The notes under the pieces were generated by a model that saw only the letters and a program-made list of their open reading frames with translations, was not told the origin of the DNA and made no database searches. A stretch of DNA of 64,000 nt, taken from contig NZ_OY781873.1 of NCBI RefSeq assembly GCF_963677075.1, forward strand, positions 2,567,715-2,631,714. The letters run 5' to 3'. The stretch is from an uncultured Sphaerochaeta sp. (GTDB lineage Bacteria; Spirochaetota; Spirochaetia; Sphaerochaetales; Sphaerochaetaceae). This document shows, in pieces, positions 38,988-47,863 of this stretch (positions within the stretch are counted from its first letter, which is position 1; each line of letters begins with the position of its first letter). The translations under genes and the position numbers were made by a program.

Positions 38988-40260
38988 GTTACTGAGTCCT
39001 GCAGGGAACCTTGAAAAGCTGCGTCTTGCATTTGAATATGGTGCTGATGCAGCATACATGGGACTGAGCGACTTCTCCTTGCGTGCCAATGCCAGGAACT
39101 TTACCGAAAAAGACTTACAGGAGGTTTCCCGTTTGAAACAATCAAGCGGGAAACGCTTGTATGGCACACTGAACATGATTTTCGATGAACAGAAGCTCTC
39201 CTCATTGCAGGATCAGATGGGAATCATCAAGTCCTGGCCCTTCGACGCCTTCATTATCAGCGACTTGGGACTTGTTCCCATCCTGCAGGATGCACTGGGT
39301 GATGATGTTGAACTTCACCTCTCAACCCAAGCCAGCTGTACCAATTCCAGTAGTGCCTCCATGTACCGAAAAATGGGATTCTCCCGTGTAATATTGGGCA
39401 GGGAAACCCCTCTGGATGACATCAAACGGATCAAGGATGCAAATCCTGACCTACAACTGGAAGTCTTTGTCCATGGGGCTATGTGCATGGCCTACTCCGG
39501 CCGATGCCTGCTCTCCAGCCATCTTGCAGGCAGAAGCGCCAACCAGGGTGACTGTAGTCATACCTGCAGGTGGAACTATCGTCTGGCAACCACAGATGCA
39601 ATCGAGGATGTCCTGAAAAGTGGAGCATTGGCCTTGGAAGAAGAACAACGAAGTGGTGTCTACTACCCTATCTCTGAACAGGATGGGTATACCACCATAC
39701 TCTCCAGCAAGGACCTTTGTATGATCGACCACTTGGGAGAACTCGTTGACGCCGGTGTGGATTCCTTGAAGATTGAGGGACGGATGAAAAGCAGCTACTA
39801 CGTGGCTGTGGTAACCAGGGCATATAGAAAAGCACTCGATAGCCTAAAAACCGGCGATGAGAGCTGGAGAGCATACCGTGAGGATCTGTTCAATATCAGC
39901 CACCGTGAGTACTCCACGGGATTTTTCTTTGGTCATGGACCGGTAGACCCTGTCATGGGAGAGTCAATCGACAAGAGCACAGAGAAAGGATATGAGAGAA
40001 ACTATCTCTTCTGTGGGTTTGTCGGAGAGAAGGTAGCTGAAGGTATCTACACATTGGACCTGAAGAACCAGATCAAGGACACCATGAAGATAGAGTATAT
40101 CGCCAAGGATGTACCAAAGATTGAGGATGAAGGATTCTCCCTGCTTGATGCTGACCATATACCGGTAGGGCAAGCTGACCATGGCAAGATCCAGTACATT
40201 AAAACAACCAAGCCGATTGAGAAAGGTTATATCATCCGCCGGGAATCTATGCTTAAATAA
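38977..40260 (+). CDS. U32-family protein (TrhP/RlhA-type RNA hydroxylation, 'peptidase U32')
   Basis: A 427-residue U32 protein starting with a GTG that overlaps the lon stop by 11 bases. N-terminal ELLSPAGNLEKLRLAFEYGA (residues 4-23) and the signature EVFVHGAMCMAYSGRC (about residues 164-179) with further Cys in DCSHTC mark the family. Those cysteines hold the Fe-S cluster in members that hydroxylate tRNA uridine-34 (TrhP) or 23S rRNA (RlhA); older annotations call them collagenase-like peptidases. The C-terminal beta domain (from about residue 340) is of the TrhP type. Which RNA is modified is not determined. Confidence 0.87.
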   Translation: MSVELLSPAGNLEKLRLAFEYGADAAYMGLSDFSLRANARNFTEKDLQEVSRLKQSSGKRLYGTLNMIFDEQKLSSLQDQMGIIKSWPFDAFIISDLGLVPILQDALGDDVELHLSTQASCTNSSSASMYRKMGFSRVILGRETPLDDIKRIKDANPDLQLEVFVHGAMCMAYSGRCLLSSHLAGRSANQGDCSHTCRWNYRLATTDAIEDVLKSGALALEEEQRSGVYYPISEQDGYTTILSSKDLCMIDHLGELVDAGVDSLKIEGRMKSSYYVAVVTRAYRKALDSLKTGDESWRAYREDLFNISHREYSTGFFFGHGPVDPVMGESIDKSTEKGYERNYLFCGFVGEKVAEGIYTLDLKNQIKDTMKIEYIAKDVPKIEDEGFSLLDADHIPVGQADHGKIQYIKTTKPIEKGYIIRRESMLK

Positions 40261-40264
40261 AGAC

Positions 40265-41017
40265 ATGTGGAGACTCTGGATTACTGTAAGTATCGTGTTA
40301 TTTCTCTCTCACACACTACCAGCTGTAGCATCCCTCGATGATGACTACGGCTTTCTTGGTGACCATGCACCTTTTGTGCAATTTATGGATGTAGTGAGAG
40401 GAGATGGAGATGCGATGCAGGGTGAAGTGGTACGACAACAGCTCGTCCTAAAGACGGTTCTCCAGAAAGAGGAGCAGGCTGTGATCGCCATCCGCAGCGC
40501 AACAATGCTGGCTAGGCTCTACACCGAAATAGAGAAGAGGGATACAGAGAGAGCAAAGGAACTGCTCAAGGAAGCTGAATCCTCTTTGAAAAGTCTTACA
40601 GATGGTTCATTTTTTCACTTGATGGGGGAAGCTGAGATTGATTCCATCTATTACCTTATCAACCCATCAAGACTTGCAAAAGGGATCAGCAGCAACTCCA
40701 AGATCAAGAAAGCCTATGTTCAGTACCCCAACCAGATATATGCCATACTGATGAAAGCCAACAGCCTTCTCTACGCACCCTCCTTTGCAGGAGGTGATAA
40801 AGATGAGGCGCTCTCACTTTTTCTTACATTGCTTGAAGCAGGACCTTCCCAGCTCAACAGTTGGGACCTTTCCAGTATATATGTTGGCATAGGACGAATC
40901 TGCATGGACAGGGAAGAGTGGGACAAGGCACTGGGATATTTTTCTGCTGCCAAGGCAATCTATGCATTCGACCCTACCCTTGATAATTACATCAGGGAAA
41001 CAGAGGAGAGGCTATGA
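40265..41017 (+). CDS. Predicted exported helical (TPR-like) protein, function unknown
   Basis: A 250-residue protein from the ATG at 40265, five bases after the U32 stop. Residues 1-23 are a Sec signal (LWITVSIVLFLSHTLPAVA). The mature part is helical with several degenerate repeats like TPRs: ATMLARLYTEIEKRDTERAK, YAILMKANSLLYAP and IGRICMDREEWDKALGYFSA, so it is probably a periplasmic scaffold. No named family is recognised. There is no clear ribosome site, so it depends on translational coupling with the U32 gene. It overlaps the glycosyltransferase gene by four bases (ATGA). Confidence 0.65.
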   Translation: MWRLWITVSIVLFLSHTLPAVASLDDDYGFLGDHAPFVQFMDVVRGDGDAMQGEVVRQQLVLKTVLQKEEQAVIAIRSATMLARLYTEIEKRDTERAKELLKEAESSLKSLTDGSFFHLMGEAEIDSIYYLINPSRLAKGISSNSKIKKAYVQYPNQIYAILMKANSLLYAPSFAGGDKDEALSLFLTLLEAGPSQLNSWDLSSIYVGIGRICMDREEWDKALGYFSAAKAIYAFDPTLDNYIRETEERL

Positions 41018-42153
41018 GTCTGATCCTCTCTCTTATAGTCGGCATCTTGGGTTTGTACGCTTTCATCCTTACCCTCTCCAATATCCGATATCTATCCGAC
41101 CTACAGAATACCATACGATTGGAATGCTCCGATGAGTTGGTCAGTGTATTGATCCCTGCGAGGAATGAGGAGCATACCATTGGACCCTGTGTACGTTCAC
41201 TGCTTGCGCAGAACCACACGAATCTTGAGATTCTCATTCTTGATGACGGCTCTGATGATGATACTGCAAACGTGGTACGAACACTTTGCCTGGAGGATGA
41301 ACGTGTCCGTCTTATACCAGGAAAACCCCTAAAGCAAGGTTGGCGAGGTAAGATCTTTGCGATGCAGCAACTCTTCAAGGAGAGCAAAGGTGACTATCTT
41401 CTCTTTACAGATGCTGACACGGTACACAATCCAGATTCCGTCTCCTATGGACTCTCCCTGCTCAAGGGACATAACGCCTCTATGCTCAGTGGCTACCCCA
41501 AGCAGGTTACCAGAAACCTAGGTATGGAATTGTTGGTAAGCGCGATGCTGTTCAACCCTACTCTCTATGTACCATTCAGGCTCCAGGAACGACTCCAGAT
41601 TCCCATGTTTGCCATGGCGATCGGGCAGTATATGTTTCTCAGGCGCAGCGCACTCAACCATATGGAAGGGTTTTCACACATCAAGAGTGAAATATGTGAT
41701 GACGTCCTCCTTGCTCGCAGCTGTGTCAAATTGCGGGAGAAGCAGCTATTCGCTCCGATGAGTGAAGCACTTACCTGTGAGATGTTCCCCTCATTCAAGG
41801 AAGCCTTCCATGGACTAGAGCGTTCCATCAATGGAGTGGTCAAACGAGGGTGGCTCAGTACCATCCTCATACTTGCGATTGTCCTCGTTTTGCTTCTTCT
41901 TGCCTTCTCGCCGTTCCTCCCGCTTTATCTTGCAGTCACGGGTGAATCCTTGATGACCATCGTGCCCAGCCTCGCAGGCACGCTCCTCTTCCTAGCCGCA
42001 TGGGTTATCAACGCTCGGTTCTTCAAATTCTCATTTTCTTCAGCATTCTTGGCTCATGTCACCGTGTTCTCTGTAGTACTGATGTACCTCCATGGACTCT
42101 TTTTGGTACACACAGGGAGGGGATTTGATTGGAAAGGCCGAAAAATATCGTAA
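41014..42153 (+). CDS. Membrane-bound family 2 glycosyltransferase
   Basis: A 379-residue GT-A protein. There is an N-terminal membrane segment (residues 3-20), then a catalytic domain with VSVLIPARNEEHTIGPCVRSLL (about residues 43-64), LILDDGSDDDT and LFTDADTVHNPDS, the DxD-like motif near residue 132. The C-terminal third has three to four hydrophobic segments with the domain facing the cytoplasm. Similar proteins glycosylate carotenoids, hopanoids or lipid carriers; acceptor and donor are unknown. It is the last gene of lon-U32-TPR-GT2, each overlapping or nearly abutting the next. Confidence 0.82.
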   Translation: MSLILSLIVGILGLYAFILTLSNIRYLSDLQNTIRLECSDELVSVLIPARNEEHTIGPCVRSLLAQNHTNLEILILDDGSDDDTANVVRTLCLEDERVRLIPGKPLKQGWRGKIFAMQQLFKESKGDYLLFTDADTVHNPDSVSYGLSLLKGHNASMLSGYPKQVTRNLGMELLVSAMLFNPTLYVPFRLQERLQIPMFAMAIGQYMFLRRSALNHMEGFSHIKSEICDDVLLARSCVKLREKQLFAPMSEALTCEMFPSFKEAFHGLERSINGVVKRGWLSTILILAIVLVLLLLAFSPFLPLYLAVTGESLMTIVPSLAGTLLFLAAWVINARFFKFSFSSAFLAHVTVFSVVLMYLHGLFLVHTGRGFDWKGRKIS

Positions 42154-42190
42154 AAATAGCGTTTTAGAGCACTAAATACCGGTTTTTTAC

Positions 42191-42218
42191 TTGCGAAAGG
42201 GTGAAATCATGGTAGAAT
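42191..42218 (+). promoter_or_regulatory. Predicted extended -10 promoter of the Hc1-like gene
   Basis: TTGCGA, 16 bases, TAGAAT preceded by TGG. The leader of about 22-28 bases carries GGAGGA before the ATG at 42247. Confidence 0.55.
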
Positions 42219-42246
42219 GAATTAACCTAGACACATGGAGGAATAC

Positions 42247-42420
42247 ATGACTATTCACGAGCAGATTGTTGCGCAGTATGAGACCTATCTGGCAGAAAAC
42301 CAGAAGTTCACCGAGAAGGGAGTCAAGGTATCGGCTGCAAGAGCTCGCAAGGCTCTGGCTGAAATTGCAAAGCTTGCCAAAGAGCGCAGAAAAGAAATTC
42401 AGGCAGAGAAAGGCGAATAA
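42247..42420 (+). CDS. Small Hc1/histone H1-like DNA-binding protein
   Basis: A 57-residue, Lys/Arg-rich and largely helical protein starting MTIHEQIVAQYETYLAENQK. The C-terminal half AARARKALAEIAKLAKERRK resembles chlamydial Hc1 and its spirochaetal relatives, where a conserved helix precedes the basic region; here the long Lys/Ala tail is missing. It probably binds DNA and helps organise the nucleoid (inference from family). It is a single-gene unit: its own extended -10 promoter, a strong GGAGGA site (the in-frame ATG 42235 is part of that site and is rejected), and a terminator 26 bases after the stop, suggesting high expression. Confidence 0.75.
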   Translation: MTIHEQIVAQYETYLAENQKFTEKGVKVSAARARKALAEIAKLAKERRKEIQAEKGE

Positions 42421-42445
42421 TAAAAAAATCCTTACTCGTTTTATC

Positions 42446-42466
42446 AGGCGCCCGAACAGGGCGCCT
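42446..42466 (+). terminator. Terminator of the Hc1-like gene
   Basis: AGGCGCCC and GGGCGCCT form a perfect 8-bp stem around GAACA, followed by ATTTCTTT. Confidence 0.8.
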
Positions 42467-42492
42467 ATTTCTTTGTCCCGACCAATGCATAG

Positions 42493-42529
42493 AATATTCC
42501 CCCTGAAAAAAGCTTCCAGGGGGAATATT
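42493..42529. terminator. Strong hairpin downstream of valS
   Basis: AATATTCCCCCTG and CAGGGGGAATATT make a perfect 13-bp stem with an 11-base loop, 22 bases beyond the valS stop. It most likely ends valS transcription from the right, and may act in both directions. Confidence 0.65.
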
Positions 42530-42551
42530 GATACATTATTTTGATGTTCCG

Positions 42552-45206
42552 TTACAGGAAACTCTTGAGAAGGGCTAAGTGCTTCTTCCCTTTCTCAATC
42601 TTCTCCTCAAACTCACTTTTCTTGCCCTTCTCTTTCTCGATTGCTTCCTCCTTGGCGTTCTGGAGGAACTTCTCGTTGGAGAGTTTGGCCATCACCTTGG
42701 AGAGGTTCTTGTCGTGCTTGTCCAGATCGCTTTCCAGGCGGGCAATCTCCTTTTCCACATCGATTGCTTCCTTGACAAATACATACATCTCATAGCCGGT
42801 TCCTGCTACAGGAAACGCCCCTTTGACATCGATAGTATCACTGCTGTCCACCTCGATTGAGGAAGCCCCTGCAAAGGTAGCCATCAATGCTTTCTGTTCA
42901 GCGAAGAACTCAGAGGCAAAGAAATCCTTGTCACACTTCACCACTACCCTGATCTTCCGCTCCACAGGGATGCCCAACTCAGAGCGCATCGCCCTGAGAG
43001 CGGTAACAGATTCCTGCATCCTCTGCACAAGGGCAGCCTCAGCTGCATGTTCCCGTTCTTTCTGGAAGATGGGATACTTGCTTTCGATCAACTGATCATC
43101 GACATTGGGAAGCTTCTGGTAAATCTCTTCACTGATGAACGAAGCAAAGGGGTGCATCAAGCGCATGGACTCAGCAAGCAAGTCAAGCAAGATGGTCACC
43201 TGTCTCTGTTTCTCCTCAGGCTTTTCACTGTATAGACCACGTTTGGCACTCTCTACATACCAGTCACAGAAGTCATTCCAGAAGAAATCATAGACAGCCT
43301 GAGCTCCATCATTGAACTTATAGTTCTCCATTGCCACCTTGATCTTCGCCACAGCCTCGTTGAGTTGGTTATAGATCCACTTATCCAGTGTATTGAGTTC
43401 AACCTTGGCAATATCACCCAGTTCCACCCCTTCAAGATTCATCAAGAGGAAACGGGCTGCATTCCAGACCTTGTTGGCAAAACGGCTCCCAAGCTTGAAT
43501 GTTTCCATATCGATGAGAATGTCCTGCCCTTGGGTTGCCATGTAGGCAAGCGTGAACTTCATGGCATCAGCACCATACTGGGAAACAACATCCAAGGGGT
43601 CAATGCCATTGCCGAGGCTCTTGCTCATCTTCCTCCCCTGCTTGTCACGCACCAATCCGGTAATGTAGATATCCTTGAACGGAACCTCACCAAGAAACTC
43701 CAGGGAGGCCATGATCATCCGGCTTACCCAGAAGAAGATAATGTCATATCCGGTAACCAAGGTGCTTGTGGGGAAGAACTGCTTCAAGTCGGCACTCTTC
43801 TCGGGCCAGCCAAGCGTACTGAAAGGCCAGAGCCAGGAGCTGAACCAAGTATCGAGTACATCACTCTCCTGGATGAGGTTCTTGGAACCACACTTGGGGC
43901 ATGTTGAGGGATCAGCCCGGCTTACAATGATCTCATGACAATCCTGACACTCCCACACAGGAATGCGGTGTCCCCACCAGAGCTGTCGGCTGATACACCA
44001 ATCATGGATATTCTCCAGCCAGTGGGTGTAGGTATTCTCCCAGCGCTTGGGATAGAAGACCACCTTCTCATCCTTCCAAGCCTGCAATGCCTTCTTGGCC
44101 ATCCCTTCCATCTTCACGAACCACTGGTTTGAAAGATACGGTTCAATGACCGTATGACAACGGTAGCAGTGGCCGACATCATGGTTGTGGACAACTTCCT
44201 TGACCAAGAATCCCTGTTCCTTCAGATCAGCGACCACCAAGGAGCGTGCATCGACCGCACTCATGCCACGGTACTTCTCAGGGCAGTTCTCGTTGAGCGT
44301 ACCATCAGGATTCAGTACATTGACCTTTTCTAGCCCATGGCGCATACCACACTGCCAGTCATTGGGGTCATGTGCAGGGGTGATCTTTACCATTCCGGTT
44401 CCGAAACCCATTTCCACAAAACTGTCTGCAATGATGGGGATCTTTTTGTCGGTGAGGGGAAGATCGATCAACGTACCGACAAGATGGGTATAGCGTTCAT
44501 CATCAGGATGCACTGCAACAGCCACATCACCGAACATTGTCTCCGGCCTTGTGGTAGCAACGGTAATATAACCACTTCCATCACTATAGGGATAGCGTAC
44601 GTCGTAGAGGAATCCACCAAGCTCTTGGTACTCAACCTCATCATCGGCGAGGGCCGTACCACACTTGGGGCAGTAGTTGACCAGGTACTCACCTTTGTAG
44701 ATCAAACCACGCTCATAGAGGGTAACAAAACTCTCTCGAACTGCCTGGCTCAGACCTTCATCCATGGTGAATCGTTCATGCTCCCAGTCACAGCTGCAAC
44801 CAATCTTCTTCAACTGATCGGTGATGATATCATGATGCTTATCTTTTACCTGCCATGTCCTCTCTAGGAACTTGTCACGTCCCAAGTCCTGACGTCGCAA
44901 CCCCTCTTGTGCAAGCTGGCGTTCAACCACATGTTGTGTGGCGATACCTGCATGGTCAGTACCAGGAAGCCAGAGGGTTGTTCTCCCACTCATCCGGTAG
45001 TAACGGGTCAGGATATCCTGCAAGGAGTTGTTCAGGGCATGGCCCATGTGCAGTATCCCGGTAACATTGGGAGGAGGCATGACGATAGTAAATGGAGGTT
45101 CCTTACCCTCAGCAGGTTTGAACTTTCCTTCTTCCAGCCATTGCTGGTAAATTCGATCCTCGAATTGTTTTGGATCATAGGCCTTCGGTAACTCAACAGC
45201 CTTCAC
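42552..45206 (-). CDS. valS: Valyl-tRNA synthetase
   Basis: An 884-residue class I synthetase starting at a GTG at 45206, with AGGAGG six bases before it; the open frame upstream crosses a hairpin and is excluded. PPNVTGILHMGHALN (about residues 44-58) holds the HIGH motif. The editing (CP1) domain has TTRPETMFGDVAVAVHP, the zinc-type pair CQDCHEI...CPKCGS follows, and GRKMSKSLGNG is the KMSKS loop. The C-terminal coiled coil (about residues 815-880), typical for ValRS, clamps tRNA. It charges tRNA-Val and hydrolyses mischarged threonine. It lies downstream of the ECF sigma/anti-sigma genes; no T-box is seen in the leader. Confidence 0.95.
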   Translation of the reverse strand: MKAVELPKAYDPKQFEDRIYQQWLEEGKFKPAEGKEPPFTIVMPPPNVTGILHMGHALNNSLQDILTRYYRMSGRTTLWLPGTDHAGIATQHVVERQLAQEGLRRQDLGRDKFLERTWQVKDKHHDIITDQLKKIGCSCDWEHERFTMDEGLSQAVRESFVTLYERGLIYKGEYLVNYCPKCGTALADDEVEYQELGGFLYDVRYPYSDGSGYITVATTRPETMFGDVAVAVHPDDERYTHLVGTLIDLPLTDKKIPIIADSFVEMGFGTGMVKITPAHDPNDWQCGMRHGLEKVNVLNPDGTLNENCPEKYRGMSAVDARSLVVADLKEQGFLVKEVVHNHDVGHCYRCHTVIEPYLSNQWFVKMEGMAKKALQAWKDEKVVFYPKRWENTYTHWLENIHDWCISRQLWWGHRIPVWECQDCHEIIVSRADPSTCPKCGSKNLIQESDVLDTWFSSWLWPFSTLGWPEKSADLKQFFPTSTLVTGYDIIFFWVSRMIMASLEFLGEVPFKDIYITGLVRDKQGRKMSKSLGNGIDPLDVVSQYGADAMKFTLAYMATQGQDILIDMETFKLGSRFANKVWNAARFLLMNLEGVELGDIAKVELNTLDKWIYNQLNEAVAKIKVAMENYKFNDGAQAVYDFFWNDFCDWYVESAKRGLYSEKPEEKQRQVTILLDLLAESMRLMHPFASFISEEIYQKLPNVDDQLIESKYPIFQKEREHAAEAALVQRMQESVTALRAMRSELGIPVERKIRVVVKCDKDFFASEFFAEQKALMATFAGASSIEVDSSDTIDVKGAFPVAGTGYEMYVFVKEAIDVEKEIARLESDLDKHDKNLSKVMAKLSNEKFLQNAKEEAIEKEKGKKSEFEEKIEKGKKHLALLKSFL

Positions 45207-45256
45207 ATTATGCCTCCTACAGGTAAAAAGAGTCTTCCCATAGTACCAAAATAGGG

Positions 45257-45284
45257 AAGGCTCTACAAGTGAATGTAGAGCCTT
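45257..45284 (-). terminator. Hairpin between anti-sigma gene and valS
   Basis: AAGGCTCTACA and TGTAGAGCCTT form a perfect 11-bp stem with a six-base loop, 25 bases after the anti-sigma stop. CCCTATTTTGG follows, so termination is probable but not complete. Confidence 0.6.
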
Positions 45285-45308
45285 CGGCATGAGAAGAAAA
45301 ACAGAATA

Positions 45309-45845
45309 CTATTCGAGAGGAGTGACTGCCTTCACTTCCAGCTTCACTGCATACCCCATTGCATCAAGATGCTGGACAATCTGTTCCAAACTGAACATAT
45401 CGAGGGAAGGCTGCTGTACTTCGGTCACTTGCCGGATATGGGCACTGTCAATTTGGGAGGCAACCCCAGGAAGGATTTCCTGTCCCTGCTGGGAGCTGTT
45501 CCCAAAGAGCACAAATGCCCCGATGAATACCACAACAAAGGCGGCCGCAGAGGTAATCAAGGCAGGTACAAGCCTGACCTGGATTTTCTTTCGAAAAATA
45601 TGCATTTTTTTATTGGAGGAGGAAAAACGTGTTTTCTCAAAATATTGGAGAACTCGATCCTGCCGGGCAGAGATTTCTGAATCAGGCAGAACAGCATCTG
45701 CAACTTTCTGGTGAAGGGCGCGAAGCTGTTCAAGTCTCTGGCGACACGCGTTGCAATAGCCTAGGTGTTCCTGGACCTGGGTCCTCCAAGGCTCCTGTAA
45801 TTCGCCATCCAAATAGGTATTCAACAATTCGTCATCGACACACAT
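45309..45845 (-). CDS. Zinc-finger (zf-HC2) membrane anti-sigma factor
   Basis: A 178-residue protein. The cytoplasmic N-terminus has the zf-HC2 pattern LLNTYLDGELQEPW...HLGYCNACRQRL (His27, Cys31, Cys34), the ZAS domain that holds an ECF sigma factor. One transmembrane helix (about residues 92-113, ALITSAAAFVVVFIGAFVLFG) follows, and the last 65 residues are periplasmic with a sensing or protease-cleavage role. It begins five bases after the sigma factor stop with GGAGTG upstream, so the pair is a standard sigma/anti-sigma unit. The signal is unknown; being anchored, it likely reports envelope stress (inference). Confidence 0.87.
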   Translation of the reverse strand: MCVDDELLNTYLDGELQEPWRTQVQEHLGYCNACRQRLEQLRALHQKVADAVLPDSEISARQDRVLQYFEKTRFSSSNKKMHIFRKKIQVRLVPALITSAAAFVVVFIGAFVLFGNSSQQGQEILPGVASQIDSAHIRQVTEVQQPSLDMFSLEQIVQHLDAMGYAVKLEVKAVTPLE

Positions 45846-45850
45846 TCACA

Positions 45851-46369
45851 TCACTCCTGGCTGAGAATCGACTCGAGCATCTTCCTTGCCCGATAGACTC
45901 GTACCTTCACGTTACTTTCGGAAATATGCAACACCTGCGCGATCTGCTTGTAGTCCATATCGGTGTACTCTTTCATCACAATGACTAGGCGGAACTTTTC
46001 GGGTAGCTGATCAATTGCTTCCTGTACAAGTTTCCTGGTCTCCTTCTCCATCAATACCTGAGATCCATCGGAATGATTTGCCCCCGTGGATGGATACTTT
46101 TTCAATTTATCCACCATGTTCATCTCGCGGGCTTTCCGCTTCACTTGGTTGATGGCAAGATTCTTCGAAACCCTGATGAGCCAATACTTGGCATCATTGA
46201 GGGTAGCGAACTCCATGCCTTTGTCAAAGAACCGGATGAAAGCTTCCTGACAAATCTCCTCTGCAAGGTCCTGATTATTGGTTACGTGATAAACCACACG
46301 CATCAATATCGGGAATACCTGCTCATATACTTGCCGAAAGGCTCGCTCATCGTTGCTTTGTATTTCCAT
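45851..46369 (-). CDS. ECF sigma-70 family RNA polymerase sigma factor
   Basis: A 172-residue ECF sigma factor with region 2 (VVYHVTNNQDLAEEICQEAF, about residues 24-43, followed by YWLIRVSKNLAINQVKRK) and region 4 (LPEKFRLVIVMKEYTDMDYK...QIAQVLHISESNVKVRVYRA). Region 3 is absent, as is normal for ECF. Group RpoE/SigW-like. It sits 27 bases downstream of cysS and directly before its anti-sigma gene, an unusual position between two tRNA-synthetase genes. Its target promoters are not identified here; I saw no clear AAC-type ECF promoter upstream of it. Confidence 0.92.
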   Translation of the reverse strand: MEIQSNDERAFRQVYEQVFPILMRVVYHVTNNQDLAEEICQEAFIRFFDKGMEFATLNDAKYWLIRVSKNLAINQVKRKAREMNMVDKLKKYPSTGANHSDGSQVLMEKETRKLVQEAIDQLPEKFRLVIVMKEYTDMDYKQIAQVLHISESNVKVRVYRARKMLESILSQE

Positions 46370-46396
46370 AACGTTAACAACTCACCAGTAACCAAG

Positions 46397-47812
46397 TTAC
46401 ATCTTTTTTTCCAAAGAACTTCCCGTTGGGGTGTCTTTGACAAGGTAGCCCATTGCATCCAGCTCGGAACGCAGAGAATCAGCAAGCGGCCAGTTCTTTT
46501 CCTTCTTCGCTTGCAGCCTCTTCTCGAGCAGTGCGAGAGCCTTAGGAGGAAACGATTCTTCTTTCGGCAGCTCAACAGATGCAAGATCAAGACCGAACAC
46601 CTGATCAAAGAACATGATGAGGGAGTACTTCTCATCTCCGTCCAACTCCTCATCCTTCAATACCCCCCAAAGGTCAGCAAGTCCTCTGGGACTTCCCAGA
46701 TCATGCTGCAAATGTTCAAGGAAGGTCTCTTTGTATTGCAGAGCTTTTTCACTCTTTAGGGAGACTTCCTTGGCACCGTCCTTCAGCATAACCTGGATAC
46801 GATCCACTACATTCCGTCGAGCCTTACGAGCAGTATCGAGCGCTTCAAAGCTGAACTTCAGCTGACTGCGGTAATGGCCACCCAAACAGTAATAACGGTA
46901 ATCCATTGCATCGTAGCCCTTGCGCTTCAGCAAATCAAGGGTAAGGAATTCCCCCTTGCTCTTGCTCATCTTCCCAGTCTCATCCAGGAGGAATTCACCA
47001 TGCATCCAGTACTTAACCCACTGCTTGCCGGTTGCAGCCTCACTCTGTGCAATCTCATTGGTGTGATGAACGGGAATTGCATCAATTCCACCACAATGGA
47101 TGTCAAACGACTCCCCCAGGTAGTGCATGCTCATCGCGGAGCACTCAATATGCCAACCGGGAAAGCCCTTTCCCCATGGGGAATCCCACATCATCGCCTG
47201 CTCCCCATGTTTACTCTTGGTGAACCAGAGAACGAAATCCTTGGGATTTTTCTTGTTGTCATCACTGCTTACATCATCACGAACAGCGGTCTTGAGGGAA
47301 TCGAGATCGAGGCGAGCCAGTTTACCGTAGTCGGGAATTGAATCGATGCTGAAATAGACATTGCCTCCACTGACATAGGTATGCCCGCTCTCCTCCAGCC
47401 TCTTGATCAGATCGATCATCTGCTGGATATGGTCTGTTGCCTTGCAGACTACACTGGGTCGAATCATATTCAAGGAGTCATAATCCTTGAAGAATGCATC
47501 GGTATAGAACTGGGCAATCTCCCAGACACTCCTATGGGTCTGGCTTGCCATCTTTTCAATCTTGTCCTCACCTTCATCCCCATCTCCGGTCAAGTGCCCG
47601 ACGTCTGTGATATTCATGACATGGTTCACCTTGAAACCAGAGACAAGCAGGGTGCGCTTGAGCAGGTCCTCAAACAGGAAGGTCCTCAGATTTCCGATAT
47701 GTGCATAGTTATATACGGTAGGCCCACATGAGTAGAGACCTACTTCCTTATCGTGTATTGGTTCAAATGCTTCCAAACCACGACTCATGGTATTATAGAG
47801 AAAGACAGGCAT
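46397..47812 (-). CDS. cysS: Cysteinyl-tRNA synthetase
   Basis: A 471-residue class I synthetase. YSCGPTVYNYAHIGNLRTF (about residues 26-44) contains the first zinc Cys and the HIGH-like motif. GWHIECSAMSMHYLG, HHTNEIAQSEAATGK and KMSKSKGEFLTL (the KMSKS loop) follow in order. It charges tRNA-Cys in the cytoplasm. ATG 47812 has AAAGGAG six bases upstream; the frame beyond to 47911 is antisense to murB. It heads the block cysS - ECF sigma - anti-sigma - valS, all on the minus strand, and is divergent from murB across a 51-base gap. Confidence 0.95.
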   Translation of the reverse strand: MPVFLYNTMSRGLEAFEPIHDKEVGLYSCGPTVYNYAHIGNLRTFLFEDLLKRTLLVSGFKVNHVMNITDVGHLTGDGDEGEDKIEKMASQTHRSVWEIAQFYTDAFFKDYDSLNMIRPSVVCKATDHIQQMIDLIKRLEESGHTYVSGGNVYFSIDSIPDYGKLARLDLDSLKTAVRDDVSSDDNKKNPKDFVLWFTKSKHGEQAMMWDSPWGKGFPGWHIECSAMSMHYLGESFDIHCGGIDAIPVHHTNEIAQSEAATGKQWVKYWMHGEFLLDETGKMSKSKGEFLTLDLLKRKGYDAMDYRYYCLGGHYRSQLKFSFEALDTARKARRNVVDRIQVMLKDGAKEVSLKSEKALQYKETFLEHLQHDLGSPRGLADLWGVLKDEELDGDEKYSLIMFFDQVFGLDLASVELPKEESFPPKALALLEKRLQAKKEKNWPLADSLRSELDAMGYLVKDTPTGSSLEKKM

Positions 47813-47828
47813 TGAGAGCTCCTTTAGG

Positions 47829-47857
47829 TTGCCCACCCCAAAAAAAGGGGGTAAGAT
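47829..47857 (+). promoter_or_regulatory. Predicted leaderless promoter of murB
   Basis: TTGCCC, 17 bases, TAAGAT, then six bases and the ATG at 47864. The -35 word matches the mutL one. The run of G at 47847-47851 is too far upstream to act as a Shine-Dalgarno. Confidence 0.45.
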
Positions 47858-47863
47858 GTCTCC

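Noticed and set aside
45207..45308. T-box riboswitch in the valS leader
   Set aside because: Only about 100 bases with one simple hairpin; no T-box sequence or specifier loop is visible.
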